This document shows, one piece after another, positions 6,877-14,126 of a DNA stretch of 21,618 nucleotides; positions within the stretch are counted from its first letter, which is position 1, and each line of letters opens with the position of its first letter. The notes beneath the pieces were generated by a model. That model worked only from the letters and a program-made list of their open reading frames with translations, ran no database searches and was not told the DNA's origin. This stretch comes from Bacteroidota bacterium (lineage in GTDB: Bacteria > Bacteroidota > Bacteroidia > Bacteroidales > VadinHA17), in contig JADFUQ010000219.1 of assembly GCA_015222065.1 (NCBI GenBank), forward strand, positions 1 to 21,618, read 5' to 3'. A program made the translations under genes and the position numbers.

Positions 6877-7347
6877 ATGGGAGTAATGTATCTTTCAGAA
6901 GAAGGGTTAAATAAACTAAAGAGTGACCTCGAGCAATTGGCAAAAGTTGAAAGACCTGCTATTTCAAGGCAGATAGCAGAAGCCAGAGATAAGGGCGATC
7001 TGTCGGAAAATGCTGAATATCACGCAGCTAAAGAAGCACAGGGAATGCTGGAGATGAAGATATCAAAGCTAAGGGAAAGCCTGGCAAATTCACGACTGGT
7101 AGATAAAAGCAGGATTGATACATCCAATGTACAGATAATGAATAAGGTCAAGATAAAAAATAAGGTCAGTAACCAGGTTATGGAATATATCCTTGTTGCT
7201 GAAACTGAGGCAAATTTGAAGGAAGGGAAAATTTCGATTACTTCACCTATTGCCAAAGGGCTGCTTGGCAAAAAAGTAGGTGATGTTGTGGATGTAAAAG
7301 TCCCTTCAGGAACTATCCTGTTTGAAATTATGCGTATTTCACGTTAA
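6877..7347 (+). CDS. greA: Transcription elongation factor GreA
   Basis: Binds the secondary channel of RNA polymerase and stimulates cleavage of backtracked transcripts. The N-terminal coiled-coil domain shows YLSEEGLNKLKSDLEQL (5-21), then ARDKGDLSENAEYHAAKEAQ (about 36-55) containing the acidic tip (D and E of GDLSENAEY). The C-terminal FKBP-like domain ends with SPIAKGLLGKKVGDVVDV. The length of 156 is typical. The ATG at 6886 (MYLSEEG) is an alternative start with a more usual N-terminus. The gene has its own promoter and a terminator-like leader. It is followed by a HIT gene, a pairing common in Bacteroidetes. Confidence 0.96.
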   Translation: MGVMYLSEEGLNKLKSDLEQLAKVERPAISRQIAEARDKGDLSENAEYHAAKEAQGMLEMKISKLRESLANSRLVDKSRIDTSNVQIMNKVKIKNKVSNQVMEYILVAETEANLKEGKISITSPIAKGLLGKKVGDVVDVKVPSGTILFEIMRISR

Positions 7348-7352
7348 ATTTG
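7321..7352 (+). promoter_or_regulatory. Complete Bacteroidetes promoter for the HIT gene
   Basis: TTTG at 7321-7324 and TAAATTTG at 7345-7352 are separated by 20 bases, the best -33/-7 match in the window. The promoter lies in the last codons of greA, and the greA stop TAA provides the first bases of the -7 box. The HIT ATG follows 18 bases after the -7 box. Confidence 0.65.
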
Positions 7353-7370
7353 TTAAAAAACACCAGGATT

Positions 7371-7769
7371 ATGACTACCATTTTCTCAAAAATCGTCAAA
7401 GGAGAAATCCCCTCTTACCGGATTGCCGAAAATGATCGTTTTTACGCATTCCTCGATATTAACCCGCTTGCGAAAGGACATACATTGGTTGTTCCTAAAA
7501 AGGAAATTGACTATTTGTTTGATCTGGAAGATGAACTGCTTGCCGGAATGAATGTTTTTGCAAAAAAAATTGCAAGGGCAATTGAAAAAGTGGTTCCATG
7601 TAAACGAATCGGCGTAGCAGTATTGGGTCTTGAGGTTCCTCATGCTCACATACATCTGATCCCTATTAATTCAGAGGCAGATATCAGTTTCTCCAGACCA
7701 AAACTAAAATTCAGCGAGGCGGAATTTATTGAACTTGCTGAGAAAATAAGCAAGGAAGTGAAATTGTAA
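7371..7769 (+). CDS. HIT-family nucleotide hydrolase/transferase
   Basis: 132 residues from the ATG at 7371. An earlier in-frame TTG at 7350 is part of the promoter box and is rejected. IFSKIVKGEIPSYRI (4-18) and NPLAKGHTLVVPKK (31-44) are typical of the HIT fold, and the catalytic triad motif is H91-A-H93-I-H95 in VPHAHIHLIP. Members cleave phosphoramidate or phosphoester bonds of purine nucleotides; the substrate cannot be read from sequence. A decayed fragment of a second HIT gene, about 80 % identical in DNA over its 3' half, sits at 11439-11585. Confidence 0.93.
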   Translation: MTTIFSKIVKGEIPSYRIAENDRFYAFLDINPLAKGHTLVVPKKEIDYLFDLEDELLAGMNVFAKKIARAIEKVVPCKRIGVAVLGLEVPHAHIHLIPINSEADISFSRPKLKFSEAEFIELAEKISKEVKL

Positions 7770-7862
7770 GAATCTTCGTAGGCACAATAATTGCAATACC
7801 ATCAAGTTGTTGATTAAAACAGTTCTATTTATTTCGAACTCAGGTAAAGTATTTATATCCGG

Positions 7863-10229
7863 ATGAAAAGATTGTTATTTATTTTATGTTTGATATTGAA
7901 CACATCATATTTATTTGCTCAGGTTCATACTATTAGTGGTTTTGTTGAAGATGCAAACTCAGGAGAGAAACTGATAAATGCCAATATTTATGATTCAAAA
8001 ACCTTAAAAGGAACAATTTCAAATAATTACGGATTTTACAGTTTAACACTTCCTGAAGGTGAAATAGAGCTGATATATTCATTTGTTGGTTATGCACCAA
8101 TCAAAAAACAAATAAATCTTGATAAAAACTTAAAAATTGACATTTCATTAGAGTCATCAATTGAGTTACAGGAAGTTACTGTTACGAGTAACAGTGTGCA
8201 ATCAAAGGTAAGAAGTACACAAATGAGCCGGATAGAAATTCCTGTTGAAACAATTAAAAACCTTCCTGTTTTGCTTGGCGAAGTAGATATTATTAAAACT
8301 ATTCAATTATTGCCCGGGGTTCAATCAGGAAGTGAAGGTGCAAGTGGTTTGTATGTGAGAGGAGGAGGCCCTGACCAAAATCTTATATTATCAGACGGTG
8401 TTCCTGTTTATAATGTAAATCACCTTTTCGGATTTTTTTCAGTTTTTAATGCTGATGCTATAAATACTGTTAGTCTTACCAAAGGCGGATTTCCTGCGCG
8501 TTATGGCGGCAGATTATCATCTGTCCTTGATATCAGAATGAAAGAAGGTAATACAAAAAAGATAAAAGGTGAAGGTTCTGTTGGCATTATTTCTTCAAAA
8601 CTTGCTATTGAAGGCCCTATTGTTAAAGATAAAACATCGTTTATTGTAGCCGGGCGCAGAACATATATTGATATCTTATCATATCCGATACAATATTTTA
8701 TAGCAAAATCAGAAGATGTTGATAAATTAAGAGCAGGATATTATTTCTATGATGTAAATGCTAAGATAAATCATAAATTTTCAGATAAAAGCAGGCTTTA
8801 TTTAAGTTCATATATGGGAAATGATAAAGTATATGCAATTATTAAAGATAAGGGCTATAATTTTAAAGAAGAAAATAATTTCAAGCTAAGATGGGGAAAT
8901 ATTACATCTGCTTTACGCTGGAATTATATACTAAGCAATAAATTATTTAGTAATACAACTTTAACATATAGTAGATTTAAGTTCTTAACCGGTGTGGAGT
9001 CTATATATGAAGAAGATGATAAAAAAAATGAATACGGTATTGATTATTCATCAGGTATTTATGACTGGGCAGTGAAAATTGATTTTGATTATATGCCTGA
9101 CCCAAATAATTATATCAGGTTTGGACTAAACAATACATATCATACTTTTAATCCCGGAATTAATACTTTCAGGGTACTTTCCGATGATTCTGCCAGTGAT
9201 ATTGATACTACCTTCGGAAACAAAAATATTTATGCTAATGAATTTTATTTGTATGTAGAGGATGATATTAAATTATCATCTAAAATAAAGTCAAATATAG
9301 GTGTACATTATTCAAATTTTTCTGTAAAAGGTAAATTGTATCACTCACTTGAACCAAGATTTTCGATTCGTTATTTGTACAATGAAAAATTATCGTTTAA
9401 GGCTGCTGCAACTAAAATGACACAATATATTCATTTACTTACAAATTCAACATTAAATATGCCTACAGACCTTTGGGTTCCTGTTACCGATACTATTAAT
9501 CCTCTGCGTTCATGGCAATATGCTGCCGGTGCGGTTTATGCTTTAACCGATAAAATAGATGTAAGTATTGAAGGTTTTTATAAGAATATGCATAATTTAA
9601 TTGAATATAAAGAGGGAGCAAGTTACTTTTCTACCGGAGATAAATGGGAAAATAAAATTGAAATAGGCAAAGGATGGAGTTACGGAGCAGAATTTCTTGT
9701 AAAAAAAGATATAGGCAAAACTACCGGATGGATAGGATACACACTATCATGGTCGGAACGTAAATTTGAAAATATTGGTTTTGGAAAAACATTTCCATAT
9801 AAATATGACAGGCGACACGATATAAGTATTGTAGTAACTCATAAATTTAATGATAAAATTGACGTAGGTTTAACATGGGTTTACGGTACAGGAAATGCTA
9901 CAACTCTCGGTATTGAACGATACGCTTCATTAGAAGGATCACTGGGAGGAAATTTGCATATGTTTGATATTGAGTATTTTGAAAACAGAAACGGATTTCG
10001 TATGCCTTCATATCACAGGCTTGATGCAGGAGTAAATTTGCATAAAGAAAAAAAATGGGGTAAACGCACATGGAGTTTCGGATTATATAATGCATATAAT
10101 CGTCAAAATCCGTTTTTCTTATATTTTACTCATGAAAATAATTATCAAAATGATCAAAATAAGAAAGTGATGAAACAGCTTAGCCTGTTCCCGGTAATTC
10201 CTTCAGTATGCTATAAATTTGAATTTTAG
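7863..10229 (+). CDS. TonB-dependent receptor with carboxypeptidase-regulatory-like domain
   Basis: Outer-membrane beta-barrel importer, 788 residues. A signal peptide (1-20, ending FAQ) is followed by a CarboxypepD_reg-like domain (about 22-100), then a plug (about 101-230, with EVTVTSNS, VDIIKTIQLLPGVQSG and LYVRGGGPDQNLILSDGVPVYN), then the barrel up to a terminal Phe. The family is smaller than SusC and is often paired with a DUF4249 lipoprotein, which follows here. The ligand is unknown. Base use is far more AT-rich than the flanking genes: 9241-9300 has 11 G+C in 60, whereas 14461-14520 in the S9 peptidase gene has 28 in 60. With the duplicated fragments downstream, this suggests acquisition by transfer. 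Confidence 0.93.
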   Translation: MKRLLFILCLILNTSYLFAQVHTISGFVEDANSGEKLINANIYDSKTLKGTISNNYGFYSLTLPEGEIELIYSFVGYAPIKKQINLDKNLKIDISLESSIELQEVTVTSNSVQSKVRSTQMSRIEIPVETIKNLPVLLGEVDIIKTIQLLPGVQSGSEGASGLYVRGGGPDQNLILSDGVPVYNVNHLFGFFSVFNADAINTVSLTKGGFPARYGGRLSSVLDIRMKEGNTKKIKGEGSVGIISSKLAIEGPIVKDKTSFIVAGRRTYIDILSYPIQYFIAKSEDVDKLRAGYYFYDVNAKINHKFSDKSRLYLSSYMGNDKVYAIIKDKGYNFKEENNFKLRWGNITSALRWNYILSNKLFSNTTLTYSRFKFLTGVESIYEEDDKKNEYGIDYSSGIYDWAVKIDFDYMPDPNNYIRFGLNNTYHTFNPGINTFRVLSDDSASDIDTTFGNKNIYANEFYLYVEDDIKLSSKIKSNIGVHYSNFSVKGKLYHSLEPRFSIRYLYNEKLSFKAAATKMTQYIHLLTNSTLNMPTDLWVPVTDTINPLRSWQYAAGAVYALTDKIDVSIEGFYKNMHNLIEYKEGASYFSTGDKWENKIEIGKGWSYGAEFLVKKDIGKTTGWIGYTLSWSERKFENIGFGKTFPYKYDRRHDISIVVTHKFNDKIDVGLTWVYGTGNATTLGIERYASLEGSLGGNLHMFDIEYFENRNGFRMPSYHRLDAGVNLHKEKKWGKRTWSFGLYNAYNRQNPFFLYFTHENNYQNDQNKKVMKQLSLFPVIPSVCYKFEF

Positions 10230-10314
10230 AATCATCTGAAAATGAAAAAGAAACTATATTTAGAATCCGTCTATAAAGTTAAAAGTTTAAATAATTAGTA
10301 AAAATCACAAATGA

Positions 10315-10498
10315 CAAGCACCAAAATACAACTTAACGAAGTGGTCTCATGAACACCTTTGAAAATTAATTATTTTGTGAATAAATAAATCTCAATAACC
10401 CAAATAACAATACTGGTAATGAGCATAGTCGAAATATTCAAAGCTGTTTCGGTCATTTGATAATTGATATTTGGAATTTATTTGTTATTTGGTGCTTT
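10315..10498. repeat. Inverted low-complexity repeat between receptor and DUF4249 genes
   Basis: CAAGCACCAAAATACAA at 10315-10331 is matched in inverse orientation by TTGTTATTTGGTGCTTT at 10482-10498 (14 of 17 bases). The 291-base gap 10230-10520 is otherwise AT-rich filler of CAAAT-type words, as seen between genes in many Bacteroidetes. A short ATG frame at 10242 (18 codons) is not credible as a gene. Confidence 0.45.
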
Positions 10499-10520
10499 AT
10501 TTAGGAAAATACTTGACTTT

Positions 10521-11426
10521 ATGAACAGACACTATTTAGTATTAACATTATTAATAGTTTTAATTGCTTGCGAAAAAACTGTTTATATTGATATTCCTGA
10601 TAAAGGAAGAATGATAACAGTAAATAGCCTGTTCAATCCGGATAGTTTATTAAAAGTTAATGTAAGCAAAAGTTGTTATATTTTAGATAATGATATTCAG
10701 GCAATTGAAAATGCTACAGTTGAGATTTATGAAAATGGTAATTTAATTAATACACTACCTTATTTGAATAATGGATGGTACAAATCAACTATACAAAAAC
10801 CAACATCAGGAGATGCTTACAAAATCAAAGTAACAGTTCCCGATATGGGAACAGCCGAAACCGAAAGTTATTTACCTCATAAAACTAATATTATTTCAAT
10901 TGACACTGCTTCAGTTATGAGAACTGATATTGACGGATACAGGTACGAACAAATGGAATTCCGAGTAAAATTCAAAGATAACCCTGACAAAAACAACTAT
11001 TATCTTTTAGAGCCAAATCGAATAAATATATACACTTATGATGATTATGAAAGGGATACAATTATTTCAGACACATTACAATATATTATGGATTTTGAAA
11101 GTAATGACCCTTCGGTAGTAGAACATTTATGGTGGAAGGGGCTGTTATTTAATGATAATTTATTTAATGGAAACACTTATGAGTTTGTTTTCTCTGTAGG
11201 AAAACATTTTTATGATACTACATCAATTTGTATTAATTTAAAATCAATAAGCGAGGGTTATTTTAAATATCTCGCAACATGTTATAAACATATGGATGCA
11301 AACTGGGATCCTTTTATGGAAAAAATCAGTGTTTATAGTAATGTTGAAGGTGGAGTAGGGATATTTGGCGGATATAGCGTAGCTACTGATACGATAGTTG
11401 TTTATGGTGAAAGAATATACAGATAA
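10521..11426 (+). CDS. DUF4249-like lipoprotein, partner of the TonB receptor
   Basis: 301 residues from the ATG at 10521; an upstream in-frame TTG at 10464 would add a non-signal-like extension and is rejected. The lipoprotein signal is MNRHYLVLTLLIVLIAC with Cys17. The mature start ACEKTVYIDIP and the segments VNSLFNPDSLLKVNVSKS and ENATVEIYENGNLI match the Ig-like beta-strand pattern I recall for DUF4249 proteins. These usually sit next to TonB receptors and may act as surface ligand-binding partners. A decayed second copy of its 3' part lies at 13957-14115. Two 9-base repeats TTTATGGTG at 11126-11134 and 11401-11409 mark the ends of the deletion seen in that copy. Confidence 0.8.
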   Translation: MNRHYLVLTLLIVLIACEKTVYIDIPDKGRMITVNSLFNPDSLLKVNVSKSCYILDNDIQAIENATVEIYENGNLINTLPYLNNGWYKSTIQKPTSGDAYKIKVTVPDMGTAETESYLPHKTNIISIDTASVMRTDIDGYRYEQMEFRVKFKDNPDKNNYYLLEPNRINIYTYDDYERDTIISDTLQYIMDFESNDPSVVEHLWWKGLLFNDNLFNGNTYEFVFSVGKHFYDTTSICINLKSISEGYFKYLATCYKHMDANWDPFMEKISVYSNVEGGVGIFGGYSVATDTIVVYGERIYR

Positions 11427-11438
11427 ATCGCTTTGGTA

Positions 11439-11585
11439 ATTGAAAAAATTGTTCCATGTAATAGAATTGGAGTAGCAGTTCCGGGGCTTGAAGTGCCACA
11501 TACACATATACATCTTATACCTATTTAATTCAGAAGCAGATATTAGCTTTTCCAGATCAAAACTTAAATTCAGCCAGGAAGAATT
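11439..11585 (+). pseudogene. Fragment of a second HIT-family gene
   Basis: Aligns by eye to 7580-7726 of the intact HIT gene, with about 30 differences in about 148 bases. It encodes IEKIVPCNRIGVAVPGLEVP followed by HTHIHLIPI, so the HxHxH motif is intact. One extra T (CCTATTTAATT versus CCTATTAATT) shifts the frame; after it SEADISFSRSKLKFS continues in another frame. Neither the 5' half nor the last codons are present. Most differences fall in third codon positions, so the copy diverged as a working gene before it decayed. It abuts DUF4249 downstream sequence at about 11437. Confidence 0.85.
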
Positions 11586-11690
11586 CCTCTTTTATATCCT
11601 TGCACTCAGGTCTCTGTTTCGATTCCCAAACACATGCTTACTTAGGAGAATTTTACCATTGGTCCGGCTAAAATTTGCACGAAATTTCTC

Positions 11691-11698
11691 TATATTTG
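11691..11698 (+). promoter_or_regulatory. Bacteroidetes -7 element for the CotH gene
   Basis: TATATTTG fits TAnnTTTG and ends only four bases before the ATG at 11703. The predicted transcription start falls on or next to the start codon, so the mRNA may be leaderless. No -33 box is seen at normal spacing. Confidence 0.4.
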
Positions 11699-11702
11699 AG
11701 AG

Positions 11703-13946
11703 ATGAGAACCTCTTATCATATAATAACCAGTTTCTTTTTGCTCGTTTTCCTCTTATGGGGACAGCTAACAGCCCAGGAATATCTGGTCGACCATTGTGA
11801 AACAGTTGTTTATGACTATCAAATATGGAGGTATTTTGTGGCCACATATGAGCCGGATACAACATGGAGATACCTTTCATTTAATGATGATAGTTGGCTT
11901 CAGGGACAAGGAGGGATTGGTTATGGTGATGATGATGACAGAACTGATATTTCTGATGTACCTGATTTTGAGCCACCCCTGTCTCTCTATATGAGAAAAA
12001 AGTTTGAGATAGTTGATACCGCAAAAATTTCTCAATTAATTCTAAATGTTGACTACGACGATGCGTTTGTAGCATATATTAACAATATAGAAATTGCCAG
12101 AGCAAATATTGGAATTTTTGGAGATCATCCTGCCTATAATCAAACTTCGTACGAATACCGGGAAGCCCAAATGTATCAGGGTCTTGACCCCGAATATTTC
12201 ACTTTTAGCACGAAGATTAAAGATGTTCTTGTTGAAGGAGAAAACATCCTGGCGGTCCAGGTGCATAATTTCAACAATACCTCATCGGATATGACCTCCA
12301 GAGTTTTTTTATCAGTGGGTATTAATGATACGAATACATATTATGGCGAAACCCCTACCTGGTTTCAACCCCCTGTTGCATTTACATCATCTAGCCTCCC
12401 TATCTTGTTTATTAGCACACAGGGTTTGCCAATTGTAGATGATTCCAGGATATTCGTAAATATGGCAATTATTGATAATGGTCCCGGACAAAGGAACAAC
12501 ATTAACGATCCTTTTAATGGCTATGAAGGTAAAATAAATATTGAACTCAGAGGATCATCAACTCTATGGTTTCCAAAGAAGTCATACTTATTTGAAACAC
12601 AGGATAATGAGGGACAGAATAATAATGTTCCCTTATTAAGCATGGCTGAGGAGAACGACTGGATATTATATGCACCATTTTCCGATAAAAGCCTTATCAG
12701 GAATGTATTGACATATGAGCTTGGGAACAAAATGGGAAACTGGGTACCACATACCCGATTCTGTGAACTGGTACTGAATGGCAGTTACCAGGGAGTATAT
12801 ATTCTGATGGAAAAGATAAAAAGGGACAAAAACCGTGTTGATATTGCAAAATTAAAATCGACAGATATTGCCGGAGATGATGTTACAGGAGGGTACATAA
12901 TCAGGATCGATAAAACCGATCAGCCGGATATTTCAGGATGGACCTCATATCCGGATCCTGCACCACCATATGCCGATTATTCACCCTTGTTTTTCCAATA
13001 TTACTATCCTAAGGGAAAAGATATTATCCCTGAGCAGGAAGCTTATATCCAGGAGTTTATGCTGGAGTTTGAGACTGCCATGAATAGCAGCAATTTTAAG
13101 GATCCTGTTTACGGTTACATTAAGTATCTTGATGTTAATTCATTTATTGACCACTTTATTGTAAGGGAATTAGCAAAAGAGATAGATAGTTATAAGTTCA
13201 GCACTTTTATGTATAAAAAAAAGGATAGTAACGGGGGTAAGCTTTATATTGGTCCTGTCTGGGATTTTAATCTGGGCTACGGAAATGTTGACTATGGAAG
13301 CAGTGAGAGGGCCTGGGAAACTGATGGGTGGATCTATGATAAGTGGGGAAGGATTTACTGGTGGAGAAGATTATTTGAGGATGCCTCAGTATTGAATCTG
13401 CTCAAATGCCGGTGGGAATTTTTGCGACAAGGAGCATTTCATAACGATTCGATCCAGATGATTTTCGACTCCCTGGAAGTTTATCTGGATGAGGCGCAGG
13501 AGAGGAATTTTAATAAATGGAAAGTCCTGGGTAACTATATATGGCCAAATTATTTTGTTGGTGATACATGGCAGGAAGAAATGTCGTACCTGAATATCTG
13601 GGTTCTTAACCGCTTATCGTGGATGGATACAAATATGCCCGGTATTTGCGATTCATCAGGTATAAATAGTATAACTAATAGAGAGTATATTAATGTTTAC
13701 CCTAATCCTTTCAGCGATAATATAACTTTCCGGATACGCTCTCCTGAAGAGGGCATTCTGAATGTCCGTATTTTCGATCTTCTTGGCAGAGAAGTTCAGG
13801 TTCTTTCAGCAACCATTTTAGCTTCAGTTGAGAAGGATATACAATGGAATACAAACACAGAAACTGATACTCCTTCAGGATTATATTTATTTGTTATTGA
13901 AATAAATGGAAGACAGATAGATTCAGGAAGGATAGTGAAATATTAA
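11703..13946 (+). CDS. Secreted CotH-family protein with T9SS C-terminal sorting domain
   Basis: 747 residues. The signal peptide runs to about residue 25 (QLTAQ). Residues about 40-205 form a beta-rich domain (WRYLSFNDDSW, GGIGYGDDDD, LNVDYDDAFVAYINN), as often found before CotH domains. Residues about 235-600 are a CotH domain: ELRGSSTLWFPKKSY (281-295), ENDWILYAPFSDKSLIRNVL (317-336), GSYQGVYILMEKI (360-372) and GPVWDFNLGYGN (517-528). CotH of Bacillus is an atypical protein kinase; whether this one phosphorylates anything is not known. Residues 663-747 (VYPNPFSDNITF to IVKY) are a type A sorting domain for type IX secretion. The gene is bracketed by direct repeats of DUF4249 sequence. Confidence 0.9.
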   Translation: MRTSYHIITSFFLLVFLLWGQLTAQEYLVDHCETVVYDYQIWRYFVATYEPDTTWRYLSFNDDSWLQGQGGIGYGDDDDRTDISDVPDFEPPLSLYMRKKFEIVDTAKISQLILNVDYDDAFVAYINNIEIARANIGIFGDHPAYNQTSYEYREAQMYQGLDPEYFTFSTKIKDVLVEGENILAVQVHNFNNTSSDMTSRVFLSVGINDTNTYYGETPTWFQPPVAFTSSSLPILFISTQGLPIVDDSRIFVNMAIIDNGPGQRNNINDPFNGYEGKINIELRGSSTLWFPKKSYLFETQDNEGQNNNVPLLSMAEENDWILYAPFSDKSLIRNVLTYELGNKMGNWVPHTRFCELVLNGSYQGVYILMEKIKRDKNRVDIAKLKSTDIAGDDVTGGYIIRIDKTDQPDISGWTSYPDPAPPYADYSPLFFQYYYPKGKDIIPEQEAYIQEFMLEFETAMNSSNFKDPVYGYIKYLDVNSFIDHFIVRELAKEIDSYKFSTFMYKKKDSNGGKLYIGPVWDFNLGYGNVDYGSSERAWETDGWIYDKWGRIYWWRRLFEDASVLNLLKCRWEFLRQGAFHNDSIQMIFDSLEVYLDEAQERNFNKWKVLGNYIWPNYFVGDTWQEEMSYLNIWVLNRLSWMDTNMPGICDSSGINSITNREYINVYPNPFSDNITFRIRSPEEGILNVRIFDLLGREVQVLSATILASVEKDIQWNTNTETDTPSGLYLFVIEINGRQIDSGRIVKY

Positions 13947-13956
13947 TCCTGCATAG

Positions 13957-14115
13957 TTTAAAGCCAAATCGAATAAATATGTACACTTAATGATGATTAT
14001 GAAAGGAATACAATTATTTCAGATACATTACAATATATTATGGATTTTGAAAGTAATAACCCTTCAGTAGTAGAACATTTGTGGTGAAGAATAAACAAAT
14101 AAATCGCTTTGGTAA
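13957..14115 (+). pseudogene. Decayed second copy of the 3' end of the DUF4249 gene
   Basis: 13961-14086 matches 11009-11134 of the intact gene with about 8 differences in 126 bases. It then continues directly into a match with 11410-11437, including the untranslated AAATCGCTTTGGTAA. The missing 275 bases lie exactly between the two TTTATGGTG repeats of the intact copy, so the loss is a slippage or short-repeat deletion. A one-base insertion (ACTTAATGATG) and a TGG to TGA change also break the frame. It ends about ten bases before the stop codon of the convergent S9 peptidase gene. Confidence 0.88.
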
Positions 14116-14126
14116 AATTTTCATAT

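Noticed and set aside
7350..7370. Earlier TTG start for the HIT gene
   Set aside because: The TTG is part of the -7 promoter box, and the family N-terminus begins at the ATG at 7371.
10464..10520. N-terminal extension of the DUF4249 gene from a TTG
   Set aside because: The ATG at 10521 gives a compact lipoprotein signal; the extension would bury it.
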